Shown in pieces: positions 41,362 through 49,813 of a DNA stretch of 64,000 bases (positions are counted from its first letter, which is position 1; each line of letters opens with the position of its first letter). Under the pieces are notes generated by a model. That model had not been told where the DNA came from, did no database searches, and was given only the letters and a program-made list of their open reading frames with translations. The stretch comes from Nannocystis sp. (GTDB lineage Bacteria > Myxococcota_A > Polyangia > Nannocystales > Nannocystaceae). The translations under genes were made by a program, and so were the position numbers. The stretch lies in NCBI RefSeq assembly GCF_016714285.1, contig NZ_JADJNN010000001.1:1005418-1069417 (forward strand). Reading direction: 5' to 3'.

Positions 41362-43818
41362 TCAGTACCGGACCTTCGACAGGTGCACCAGCGTCTCGCG
41401 CAGCGTCTCCCGCGTGTGCCGCTCGCGCCGCGTGCCCGGCTCATCGAACTTGCCGAGCAGCACGTCGACCGAGTGCCGGGCCACCTGCTCCTCCTGCGGC
41501 GCCAGCGGATTCTCGCTGCGGCGATCGTCGCTCAGCAGCTCGAGCATCCGCTGGATCCCCCGCCCGACCACCGCCTTCTGCTGGCGGTAGTAGTCCTCGC
41601 GCAGCCGCCCGAAGTAGTCGGCGAAGATCTCCGCGTAGGCCGGCTCCTCGTCGGGGTGGCTCAGCGCCCACGCACCGATCCGCGACAGCAGGTCGGCGCG
41701 GAAGTTCGGCCCCGCCTTCGGGTCCATCGTCTTCTCCAGCCCCTGCATGAACTTCTCGTCCGGGTCGCGCAGGTTGCCGGTCACCGCGTCGAACATCCGC
41801 TCGCGCTTCAGGTGGTGCGACACGTGCTTGACGTACTTCTTGAACAGGTCGAGGTAGCGCGACTCGTCGACCAGCCCCATCGCCTCGCGCACCTCCCAGT
41901 CCGAGAGGTCGAGCCAGCGGTTCCACACCGCGTGGGTGATGCTGTGCTCCCCGTCGAGCACGTGGAAGCCCGCGTCGCGCCCCGCCAGCGCTCCCGGCCC
42001 CCCTGCCGGCACCAGCCCGAGCAGCATCCAGCGGAAGTTCACGCTGTCGGCCATGAAGCGCCGCAGCTCGCGGAACAGCCGCGGCACCGTCACGCAGCTG
42101 GTGCCCGGGTCGCTCGCCGCCGCCAGCAGCACCCGCTTGAGGTCGCGGACGCTGGCGCCGAAGCTGCCCTCGTAGTCGCCGAGCAAGATCGGGTCCCCGC
42201 TCTCGGCCGGCACCGTCGCCTGCGAGAAGCGCTCCTGATGCATCGCCGGCACCGCCGCCAGCAGCTCGCGCGCCTCGTCGCTGGTCAGCCCCTGCGGCAC
42301 CCGCCCGTAGGCGTAGAGGTCGGCCTTGTCGAGCGGCGTCAGCCGCGACAGCACCGGCTGCAGCTTGGCCCCGTAGACCTTCGTGTCCGGCGCCCGCAGG
42401 CGGGTCATCACGCCCCACAGCGCCAGGAGCCGCGGCACGTGCGGGGCGATGTGGATCCCCCGCAGCACGTCGCCCACCTGCTCCTGATAGACCTTGCGCT
42501 CGACCCGGTAGTCGAGCAGGTACGGCACCGGGATCAGCTCCAGGCGCCCGCGCAGGCTCTGGTACTCGCCCGACCGCAGGGCGCGGAACTCGAGCAGGTT
42601 CAGGTCGTTGCCCGAGGCCGTGAACACCAGGTCCAGCGCCAGCACCACGTGGTCCAGCGCCACCGCGCCCGACTCCGTCGCCGTCAGCAAGTACTTGTAG
42701 TGCTCGTACGGCCGCTTGAGCAGGTCGCTGAAGTTCACCAGCCCGCGATTCGCGTCGACCAGGTCGCCCTGGCACGCGTACAGCACCTGCCCGCCGACGC
42801 TCGGCGGCAAGCTGCTGTACGCCCGCTCGCCCGTCACCGGGAAGCTGCGCGCGTCGACCGTCTGCTTCGGCTCGACCGTCACCAGCCCCGAGCGATACTG
42901 CCGGCTGAGGAACAGGCGCTCGACCTGCACGTGCTGGTACACCTTGCGCAGGTCGCCCTGGTAGCCGGCGAGCAGCGCGTCGAAGATCTTGCGGTTGCGC
43001 TGCGTGAGGTCCCCGCGCAGCACCACCTCGCTCAGCGCGAACTCCTGCAGCGATCGCTGCGAGCTGTCGCCCGGGCCCGTCTTGCCGCTCGTCGATCCCT
43101 CGCGCACCCGCGCCGTGGTCAGCAGGTCGCCGAGGATCTGCTCCCGGTTCGCCAGCGGCAGGAGGTAGATCGGCGAGTCCTTGTTCTCGTCGGCCAGCTT
43201 CGAGTCGACCGCCTCCGCGCTCAGCCGGGCGTAGGTCGTCTCCCGCGCCCCACCTGCGCCGGCGTCCCACGAGCCCGCCCCGAAGCCGCCCGCGAAGCCG
43301 ATCCCGCCGCTGCGCACCGCCTTGTTGGGGAACACCCACGAGAACCGGTACAGCGCCCCCTGGTCGGTCTGCGAGTACGCCTCGAGCGCCCGCATCACCG
43401 AGTCGAGGAAGGTCGTCTTCGCCGACCCGTTCGGCCCGTGCAGCAGCAACAGCTTGTTGACCCGACCGATGCGCACGAAGCTGTCGATCGCCTCGTAAAA
43501 CGCGTTCTGCGCCCGCTCCTGCCCGACCAGCCGCGCGCTCGGCCCGATCTGCGGCCCCCCGCCGGGGTGGTCAAAGTCGCAGTCAAACAGCCGGAAGCGC
43601 GAGACCTTGCCGCTCGGGATCCGCACCCCGCGGCGGCCGTAGTAGTCGAAGCAGTCGCGCAGGTACTGCGCCGCGTTGCGGGCGTGCACTTGCGGCGCGA
43701 CACACAGCAGCTCGAACCACTCCTCGAAGCTCAGCACGCGGCGCGTGGCCTCGAACTCCTGGGCCACCGCGCTGGCGAGCGCGTCGATGCGGTTGCGGGC
43801 GCTGCTCGGGTCCTGCAT
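41362..43818 (-). CDS. prkA: PrkA-family serine protein kinase / AAA protein
   Basis: 818 residues from ATG 43818; longer upstream frames overlap the preceding lipoprotein gene and are rejected. The N-terminal PrkA AAA domain has Walker A HGPNGSAKTTFLD (127-139) and IGPSARLVGQERA before it. The C-terminal PrkA half includes KVYGAKLQPVLSRL, RFMADSVNFRWML and FKKYVKHVSHHLKRERMFDAVTG. Bacterial PrkA proteins act as kinases or AAA proteases in stationary phase and sporulation and often sit with yeaH/spoVR; those partners are not adjacent here. It is cotranscribed with the lipoprotein gene 2 nt upstream. Confidence 0.92.
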   Translation of the reverse strand: MQDPSSARNRIDALASAVAQEFEATRRVLSFEEWFELLCVAPQVHARNAAQYLRDCFDYYGRRGVRIPSGKVSRFRLFDCDFDHPGGGPQIGPSARLVGQERAQNAFYEAIDSFVRIGRVNKLLLLHGPNGSAKTTFLDSVMRALEAYSQTDQGALYRFSWVFPNKAVRSGGIGFAGGFGAGSWDAGAGGARETTYARLSAEAVDSKLADENKDSPIYLLPLANREQILGDLLTTARVREGSTSGKTGPGDSSQRSLQEFALSEVVLRGDLTQRNRKIFDALLAGYQGDLRKVYQHVQVERLFLSRQYRSGLVTVEPKQTVDARSFPVTGERAYSSLPPSVGGQVLYACQGDLVDANRGLVNFSDLLKRPYEHYKYLLTATESGAVALDHVVLALDLVFTASGNDLNLLEFRALRSGEYQSLRGRLELIPVPYLLDYRVERKVYQEQVGDVLRGIHIAPHVPRLLALWGVMTRLRAPDTKVYGAKLQPVLSRLTPLDKADLYAYGRVPQGLTSDEARELLAAVPAMHQERFSQATVPAESGDPILLGDYEGSFGASVRDLKRVLLAAASDPGTSCVTVPRLFRELRRFMADSVNFRWMLLGLVPAGGPGALAGRDAGFHVLDGEHSITHAVWNRWLDLSDWEVREAMGLVDESRYLDLFKKYVKHVSHHLKRERMFDAVTGNLRDPDEKFMQGLEKTMDPKAGPNFRADLLSRIGAWALSHPDEEPAYAEIFADYFGRLREDYYRQQKAVVGRGIQRMLELLSDDRRSENPLAPQEEQVARHSVDVLLGKFDEPGTRRERHTRETLRETLVHLSKVRY

Positions 43819-43820
43819 GG

Positions 43821-44357
43821 CTACTTGACCGCGACCTTGAACTCGACCTCTTCCGTGACCGGCGAGCAGGCCTCGTCCTGGCACACCGCGAACTTGAACT
43901 TGCCGGTGAACGACTTGTCGCCCGCCGCCGCCGGCGTGAATTTCACCGAGTACTCGGCGCTGTTCTCGTCGAGCTTGTCGGCGTCCGCCTTCTTCATCTC
44001 GGCCTTCGCCAGGGTCACGCCGTCCGGCGCGCCGATCGCCAGCGTGGTCGGGAAGTCGAGGTTCATGTGCCACGGCGCCTTCGGCACCACCGTCACCTTC
44101 ACCGTGCCCTCGCGCCCCGCCACCGCGTCCGCCGGCGGATCGATGCGCAGCGAGTAGCGGTCGTCGATCGGGTCGGCCCCCTCGATCACCTTGGTCTTGT
44201 CGGCCTCCGCCGTCTTGGTCGGCTCGGGCTTCGCGGCCGTCGCCGGCGCGCCCTTGTCGGGGCTCTTCGCGTCGGCCGCGGCCGGCTTGGTCTCGCCGCC
44301 GCAGGCGACCAACATGAGTGACAGTGACAACGACAACAAACGAAGCTGCGAGGACAT
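43821..44357 (-). CDS. lipoprotein with DsbD-alpha-like C-terminal domain
   Basis: 178 residues. Lipobox LVAC after a Leu/Ser-rich signal, a Lys/Ala/Pro linker to about residue 60, then an Ig-like domain (YSLRIDPPADAVAGREGTVKV, APWHMNLDFPTTLAI) ending FAVCQDEACSPVTEEVEF. The C-x4-C near the end resembles the redox or Cys-containing end of DsbD N-terminal-like domains. First gene of the prkA pair. Function unknown. Confidence 0.8.
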   Translation of the reverse strand: MSSQLRLLSLSLSLMLVACGGETKPAAADAKSPDKGAPATAAKPEPTKTAEADKTKVIEGADPIDDRYSLRIDPPADAVAGREGTVKVTVVPKAPWHMNLDFPTTLAIGAPDGVTLAKAEMKKADADKLDENSAEYSVKFTPAAAGDKSFTGKFKFAVCQDEACSPVTEEVEFKVAVK

Positions 44358-44410
44358 CGGGGGGGCTCCTTGGGCTCACGGATCGCGCACGCGCCGACCC
44401 GGGCCGCGGA

Positions 44411-47074
44411 TCATAACCGATCGAAGCGCAGATCGACCTCCCGCGTCACGTGTCCGCGGCGCACATCCGAGTCCATGGCCACGGGCGCCAGGATCTCGGC
44501 CAGCGCGGGCGGTGGGATCGCCTCGACGCGCACATCTCCCTCGGGCAGGTCGGGCACGGACCAACGCCCGTCCGCCGTCGTCTTCGCCTCCGCCAGCAGC
44601 GTCGACCCGTCCGCGCTGCGGACCAGCACCCGCGCCCCGCCGACCGGCTCGCCGCGCTCGTCCGTGATCTCGCCCTCCATCCCCGCGGCCTCGTCGAGCT
44701 CGAACACCAGCGTCGCCGCCCCGCTCGCCGGCCGCTCGATCAGCTCGCTCTGCGCCACCCAGCCGCCCGCCCGCACCACCACCCGCACCCGCTCGCCGGC
44801 CAGGCGCCGCACCTCCGCCTCGCCCGCCTCGTCGGTCGACCACAGCCGCTCGTCGACCTCGACCCGCGCCCCCGCGATCGGATCGCCGCTCCCGCGCGCC
44901 CGCACGCTCAGCGCCAGCGACCACCCCGCCACCAGCGAGACCTCGACCGGCGCCCCGCCGCGGGTGCGCGCCACCTTCACCGACCGCTGCCCCGGCGCGT
45001 AGTCCGGGTGGTCGAACTCCAGCGCACCTGTCCCCGGGGCCAGGTCCGTGAATTCAAACAGCCCGCGCTCGTCGGTCCACCCGACCTGCGTCGCCGTCAG
45101 CCCGTCCTTCGGCGTCAGCGTCACCCGCACCCCCGCGAGCGGCTGATCGTTGCCCCCGCGGATCCGCCCGGTCAGCTCGCCCTCCGCCGGCTGCATCAGC
45201 CGCTCGATCACCACGTCCTCGCGCCCCAGATCGAGCTCCACCACCTCGGGGATCAGCCCCGCCCGGCGCAGCACCAGCCGCTCCCGCCCGCGCCGATAAC
45301 CCGCATCGAACACCCCGAACGCGTCGGTCAGCACCTCGCTGCCGTCGCCGAGCTCCACCCGCACCCCCGCGAGCGGCCGCCGGTTGCCATCGAAGACCCG
45401 CCCCGTGACGTGCACCCCGCGGCCCAGCGTCAGCACCACCCCCTCGCGCGCTTGCCCCGGCGCCAGCGTCACCACCGCGACCGGCGACGCCGCGTGCAGC
45501 CCGTGCACCGCCCGCAGCCGGTAGGTCCCCGGCAGCAGCAGCTCGAGCGCGAAGCGCCCCGCCTCGTCGCTCTCCGCCATCAGCCCCGTCACCTCGCCCG
45601 CGTCCGCGAGCCCGCCCGCGAGCGCCGTCAGCGGGATCGGCGGCACCGTCCCGCCGGTGACCCCGAGGCTCCCGCCGCGCAGCAGCGCCGTGAAGGTCCC
45701 CGCCCGCGCCGAGCCCTCGCCCACGCTGTACAGCTGCTCGCTGTCCACCACCACGCTCGCCGCGACCACCGGCTGCCCGCGCTCGTCGACCACGATCCCC
45801 GCGATCCGCCCCGGCCGCAGCAGCGTCAAGGTCTGGGTCGGCAGCGGCGTGGCCCCCAGGTCGACCTGGATCGCCTCGCTCGGCAGGTATCCGTCCGCGT
45901 CCGCGCTCACGACATACGGCCCCGGCACGATCGGACCGATCGCCACCTGTCCTTCGGGACCTGTCTCTCCGACCTGCTGCAACAGCCCCACGCTCGCGTA
46001 GCCGACCGTCACCCGCGCCCCCGCCACCGGCGCCCCGTCGGGGCTGATCACCCGCACCGGGATGCGGTACGCCAGCGCCAGCGCCAGCCCGACCTCCGTG
46101 CCCGCGCCGAGGTTCTCGAGCGGTATCGACGCGTACTCCTGATCGCCCGGCGCCTCCGCCTCGACCGTCGCCACCAGCCCGTAGACCCCGTCGACCAGCT
46201 CGGTGAACGCGAAGCTCCCGTCCGCCGCGACCCGCTGATAAACCGGCGGCCACAGCGACGAGCCCTCGAGCCGCACCCTCGCCCGCGCCGCTATCTTCGG
46301 CTCGCCGATCACGGCCCCGGTCAACCCGAGCAGCTCGTCCAGCACGATCACCACCCCGGCCTCCGGCGCGTACGCGTCGCGGATCGTCAGCGCGTGCCCG
46401 GGCTTGCTCGTGCGCAGCCGGATCGGCCCCTCCGGCAGCGTGTCGAGCAGGAAGCTCCCGTCCGCCGCGCTCGTCACCCGCCACGGCTCCGGCTCGCCCA
46501 GGTTCGGCAGCGGCAGCGCGGCCACCTCCGCCCCCGCCACGGCTCGCCCCTGCCCGTCGATCACCTCGCCGCGCAGCGACGACGCCAGCCCCAGCGCCAC
46601 CGTCGGCAGCTGCACGTCCGCGTCGGTCGCCGGCGTCGTCAGCACCGCCCGCAGCCGCCCCGGCACCAGCATCTCGACCACCACCGCCTCGGTCACCGCC
46701 AGCGCCAGCGCGAAGCTCCCATCCGCCGCGCAGCTCGCCTCCGCCAGCAGCTTCTCCGCCCGCCACGCCCGCGCCGTGCACTGCCCCAGCGGCGGGGGCG
46801 TCAGCGGGCCCGCGTCCAGGCTGTCCTTTTCAACCTGTCCCTCAGGACCTGTCCCGACAGCCAGGCTCTCGAGCAGCACCCGCCCGAGCACCCGCCGCGG
46901 CGGCGCCAGCACCACCGCGGGCGCCCCCGCCTCGCCGCCCTCGCTGGCCTCGCTCCCGCCTTCGATCACCGGCGGCGGCGCGCCGAGCCACAGCCACGCC
47001 AGCACGCCGCCGAGGCCCGCCAGCAGCAGCCCGATCACCGCCCACCGCGCCCGCCCCATCGCGGCCCTTACCAT
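44411..47074 (-). CDS. membrane-anchored protein with carboxypeptidase-regulatory-like repeats
   Basis: 887 residues. An N-terminal anchor (WAVIGLLLAGLGGVLAWLWL) is followed by about nine CarboxypepD_reg/Ig-like repeats, each with the pattern GxVxDxxGxPVAGAxVxL...DGxFxFxxLxxGxYxL (for example VIDGQGRAVAGAEVAAL, ITDERGEPVGGARVLV). Likely a surface or periplasmic scaffold. It lies 9 nt downstream of ridA. Two stretches (near residues 70-90 and 370-376) are encoded by TGTCC palindromes and read GPEGQV. Confidence 0.85.
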   Translation of the reverse strand: MVRAAMGRARWAVIGLLLAGLGGVLAWLWLGAPPPVIEGGSEASEGGEAGAPAVVLAPPRRVLGRVLLESLAVGTGPEGQVEKDSLDAGPLTPPPLGQCTARAWRAEKLLAEASCAADGSFALALAVTEAVVVEMLVPGRLRAVLTTPATDADVQLPTVALGLASSLRGEVIDGQGRAVAGAEVAALPLPNLGEPEPWRVTSAADGSFLLDTLPEGPIRLRTSKPGHALTIRDAYAPEAGVVIVLDELLGLTGAVIGEPKIAARARVRLEGSSLWPPVYQRVAADGSFAFTELVDGVYGLVATVEAEAPGDQEYASIPLENLGAGTEVGLALALAYRIPVRVISPDGAPVAGARVTVGYASVGLLQQVGETGPEGQVAIGPIVPGPYVVSADADGYLPSEAIQVDLGATPLPTQTLTLLRPGRIAGIVVDERGQPVVAASVVVDSEQLYSVGEGSARAGTFTALLRGGSLGVTGGTVPPIPLTALAGGLADAGEVTGLMAESDEAGRFALELLLPGTYRLRAVHGLHAASPVAVVTLAPGQAREGVVLTLGRGVHVTGRVFDGNRRPLAGVRVELGDGSEVLTDAFGVFDAGYRRGRERLVLRRAGLIPEVVELDLGREDVVIERLMQPAEGELTGRIRGGNDQPLAGVRVTLTPKDGLTATQVGWTDERGLFEFTDLAPGTGALEFDHPDYAPGQRSVKVARTRGGAPVEVSLVAGWSLALSVRARGSGDPIAGARVEVDERLWSTDEAGEAEVRRLAGERVRVVVRAGGWVAQSELIERPASGAATLVFELDEAAGMEGEITDERGEPVGGARVLVRSADGSTLLAEAKTTADGRWSVPDLPEGDVRVEAIPPPALAEILAPVAMDSDVRRGHVTREVDLRFDRL
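45947..45976. repeat. two TGTCC-type palindromes inside a coding region
   Basis: CTGTCC-TTCG-GGACCT (45947) and CTGTCT-CTCC-GACCTG (45961), 14 bp apart, in the carboxypeptidase-regulatory repeat gene. Confidence 0.7.
46821..46864. repeat. three TGTCC-type palindromes inside a coding region
   Basis: CTGTCC-TTTT-CAACCT (46821), CTGTCC-CTCA-GGACCT (46835) and CTGTCC-CGAC-AGCCAG (46849), exact 14-bp period. They encode a short low-complexity spacer after the anchor of the carboxypeptidase-regulatory repeat protein. Confidence 0.75.
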
Positions 47075-47083
47075 CGCGGCTCT

Positions 47084-47506
47084 TTAGGGCCCCACCGCGA
47101 TCATGTCGATCTCGACCAGCACCCCGCGCGGCAGGTACGCCACCTGCACCGTCGATCGAGCCGGCGGATCCTTGGTGAAGGCTCGCCCGTAGATCTCATT
47201 GACCTGGCCGAAGTGCTGCATGTCGGCGAGGAAGATCCCCGCGCGCACCACGTGCTCGAAGCCCACGCCCGCGGCCGCCAGCAGCCCGCGCAGGTTCTCC
47301 ATCACCCGCTCCGTCTGGGCCACGATGTCCCCCTCACCCACGATCTGCATCGTCTTCGGGTCGAGCGGGATCTGGCCCGAGGTGTACACCGTGCGCCCGC
47401 CGCGGACCGCGATCGCCTGGCTGTACGGCCCGATCGCCTGCGGCGCGTCGGCGGTGCGGATGACCTCGGTGATGACCTCGCGGATGACGGGCTCGCGGAC
47501 GTGCAT
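47084..47506 (-). CDS. ridA: RidA/YjgF-family enamine/imine deaminase
   Basis: 140 residues from ATG 47506. APQAIGPYSQAI, VYTSGQIPLDP, NLRGLLAAAG and the C-terminal PARSTVQVAYLPRGVLVEID are diagnostic. The Arg of PARSTV is the active-site residue that hydrolyses reactive 2-aminoacrylate-type enamines, and the Glu of VEID is the usual water-positioning residue. Trimeric cytoplasmic enzyme expected. First gene of a pair with the downstream repeat protein, divergent from the phosphoesterase gene. Confidence 0.94.
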   Translation of the reverse strand: MHVREPVIREVITEVIRTADAPQAIGPYSQAIAVRGGRTVYTSGQIPLDPKTMQIVGEGDIVAQTERVMENLRGLLAAAGVGFEHVVRAGIFLADMQHFGQVNEIYGRAFTKDPPARSTVQVAYLPRGVLVEIDMIAVGP

Positions 47507-47619
47507 GCCTGTCAGGCTCGCCCAAAGCCCGCCCGCCCGCAACGCGCAGCGCGGCCTGCGCGACACCGATCCGTGACCAGGCTGTGACGCCGCGCCCGCG
47601 CGTGCCACCATCGCCGGCG

Positions 47620-49344
47620 ATGCCGGGCACCCCGCAGTTCCCGTACGCGCCGGCCCGCATGGTCCGCTGGTACGGCCCCTTGCAGCTGCTGCAGACCGGC
47701 CGCCGCGTGTGGCTGTCGACCATCCTCGGCGCCGACTTCGACCGGCGTCAGATCGACCCGCGCACCAGCGAGGCCTACGCCCGCTTCGACTTCACGACCC
47801 GCACCCTCGTCACCGGCGAGGTCGTCGCCCGCGAGGAGATCGTGCTCGACTACATCGCCGACACCGGCGACGGCTGGGACTCGACCTACGCGATCGCGTA
47901 CACCGCCACGCGCCCCGAGCTCCGCGTCGACGCCCCCGACGGCGCCACCCACCTCACCCGCCGCGGCGACATCCTCGTGCTCGGCGGCGACGAGGTCTAC
48001 CCGACCCCCAGCCGCGCCGCCTACGAGCAACGCCTCGTCATGCCCTACCACGCCGCGATGGGCTGGACCGAGACCGAGCACCCGACCCTCTTTGCCATCC
48101 CGGGCAACCACGACTGGTACGACAACCTCGCCGCCTGGAGCCGCCTGTTCACCGACAAGCCGTGGTTCTGCGGCTGGCGCCTGGGCCAGCGCCGCAGCTA
48201 CTTCGCCGCCCGCCTCCCGCACGACTGGTGGATCATCGGCACCGACACCCAGCTCGGCGCCGACATCGACGCCACCCAGGTCGCCTACTTCACCGGCATC
48301 GCCGCGCAGATGGGCCCCGACGCCCGCGTCATCCTCTGCACCGCCGAGCCGCACTGGGTCTACGAGCACGAGGCCGACCCCGACGAGCGCGCCCGCATGC
48401 GCCGCGACAGCAACCTCGTCTTCCTCGAGGAGACGATCTTCAAGGGCCGCGTCCGCCTCAACCTCTCCGGCGACTACCACCACTACCGCCGCCACGCGAG
48501 CCCCGACGATCGCAGCCAGAAGATCACCGCCGGCAGCGGCGGCGCCTTCCTCCACCCGACCCACAGCTTCAAGCAGACCCCGCTGGTCACCGGCCACGCC
48601 CTGCGCTGCAGCTACCCCGACCTCGCCACCTCGCGCCGCCTCACCTGGCGCGACCTCCTGTTCGTCTACCACAGCCCGAGCTTCGGCCTCCTCACCGGCC
48701 TCCTCTACCTCCTGGTCGGCTGGAACCTGCTCGGCGCGCGCCACGATTTCCAGGTCGGCGGCCTCGGCTCCACCGCCGAGGAATTCATCGCCGCCGCCCT
48801 CAGCTCGCCCTCCGCCTTCAGCACGATCCTCGTCGCCATCGTCGGCTTCTTCATCTTCACCGACACCCACCGCGCCTGGTACCGCTTCGCGGGCGGCCTC
48901 ACCCACGCGCTCGCCCACCTCGGCGCCGCCGTGGCGATCGGCTGGCTCATGAGCCGCGTGGCGATCGCCGCCGGCTGGAGCTTCGGCGGCCTGCCGCACC
49001 TCGGCCTCACCCTGATCGCCCTGTTCGTCGGCGGCTGGATCGTCGGCGCCCAGATCATGGGCCTCTACCTCCTCGTCTCGCTCAACGGCTTCGGCCGCCA
49101 CACCACCGAGGCCTACAGCGGCCTCGGCATCCGCGACTACAAGCTGTTCCTGCGCATCGCCGTCGGCCGCGACGGCGGCCTCACCATCTACCCGATCGGC
49201 CTCGACCGCGTGCCCCGACGCTGGCGCGAGATCCACGATGCCCCGCGCGATCAGCCGCGCTTCGTCCCCGGCGAGCGCGACCTCGCCGACCCGCGCACCC
49301 GGCCGCGTCTGGTCGAGCCCCCGATCGTCGTCCGCCCCGATTGA
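47620..49344 (+). CDS. metallophosphoesterase with C-terminal membrane segments
   Basis: 574 residues from ATG 47620. A calcineurin-like phosphoesterase domain (about 60-320) is seen: IADTGDGWDS, LVLGGDEVYP, AIPGNHDWYD, GTDTQLGADID and LSGDYHHYRRH carry the expected Asp, Asn and His metal ligands. It is followed by four or five hydrophobic helices (GLLTGLLYLLVGWNLLG, FSTILVAIVGFFIF, LTLIALFVGGWIVGAQIMGL) and a soluble tail. The phosphoesterase is N-terminal to the membrane part and has no signal, so it is probably cytoplasmic and membrane-tethered. Substrate unknown. Confidence 0.82.
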   Translation: MPGTPQFPYAPARMVRWYGPLQLLQTGRRVWLSTILGADFDRRQIDPRTSEAYARFDFTTRTLVTGEVVAREEIVLDYIADTGDGWDSTYAIAYTATRPELRVDAPDGATHLTRRGDILVLGGDEVYPTPSRAAYEQRLVMPYHAAMGWTETEHPTLFAIPGNHDWYDNLAAWSRLFTDKPWFCGWRLGQRRSYFAARLPHDWWIIGTDTQLGADIDATQVAYFTGIAAQMGPDARVILCTAEPHWVYEHEADPDERARMRRDSNLVFLEETIFKGRVRLNLSGDYHHYRRHASPDDRSQKITAGSGGAFLHPTHSFKQTPLVTGHALRCSYPDLATSRRLTWRDLLFVYHSPSFGLLTGLLYLLVGWNLLGARHDFQVGGLGSTAEEFIAAALSSPSAFSTILVAIVGFFIFTDTHRAWYRFAGGLTHALAHLGAAVAIGWLMSRVAIAAGWSFGGLPHLGLTLIALFVGGWIVGAQIMGLYLLVSLNGFGRHTTEAYSGLGIRDYKLFLRIAVGRDGGLTIYPIGLDRVPRRWREIHDAPRDQPRFVPGERDLADPRTRPRLVEPPIVVRPD

Positions 49345-49379
49345 CGCCACGCCGCCGCCGCCGCGATACTCCCGGCCCC

Positions 49380-49598
49380 ATGGAAGAACTCATCAAGCAG
49401 ATCGTCAGCAAGACCGGCATCTCCGAGGACCAGGCCCGCGGCGCCGCCACCACGGTCATCGGCTTCCTCAAGGCCAAGCTCCCCGAGTCGATCGGCGGCC
49501 ACCTCGACTCCGCCCTCGGCTCCGCCGCTGGCGCCCTCGGCGGCGTCGACCTCGGCAGCGTCACCTCCAGCCTCGGCGGCCTGTTCGGCAAGAAGTAA
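49380..49598 (+). CDS. small helical protein, DUF2267/DUF2780-like
   Basis: 72 residues. ISEDQARGAATTVIGFLKAKLPESIGGHL in two parts is the pattern of small helical domains annotated DUF2267 or DUF2780; the C-terminus is Gly/Ser/Leu-rich and ends GLFGKK. No known activity. GATACT lies 9 nt before ATG 49380, suggesting a leaderless mRNA. Confidence 0.65.
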   Translation: MEELIKQIVSKTGISEDQARGAATTVIGFLKAKLPESIGGHLDSALGSAAGALGGVDLGSVTSSLGGLFGKK

Positions 49599-49623
49599 CC
49601 CGCGCTCGCCCGTTTCGCGGCCT

Positions 49624-49813
49624 CAGGCCGCCCCGACCGCGAACGGGAACCCTCGCTCTCTCAGGCTGCCCCGACCGCGAACGGGAACCCTCGCTCTCTC
49701 AGGCCGCCCCGACCGCGAACGGGAACCCTCGCTCTCTCAGGCCGCCCCGACCGCGAACGGGAACCCTCGCTCTCTCAGGCCGCCCCGACCGCGAACGGGA
49801 AGCGCACGTCGAC
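49624..49813. repeat. 38-bp tandem repeat copied from a gene 3' end
   Basis: Five copies at an exact 38-bp period begin CAGGCYGCCCCGACC at 49624, 49662, 49700, 49738 and 49776. The fifth is the real 3' end of the next gene (coding FPFAVGAA-stop on the minus strand). The other four lie beyond its stop codon. Because 38 is not a multiple of 3 they are non-coding copies. They fill the convergent gap. Confidence 0.95.
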
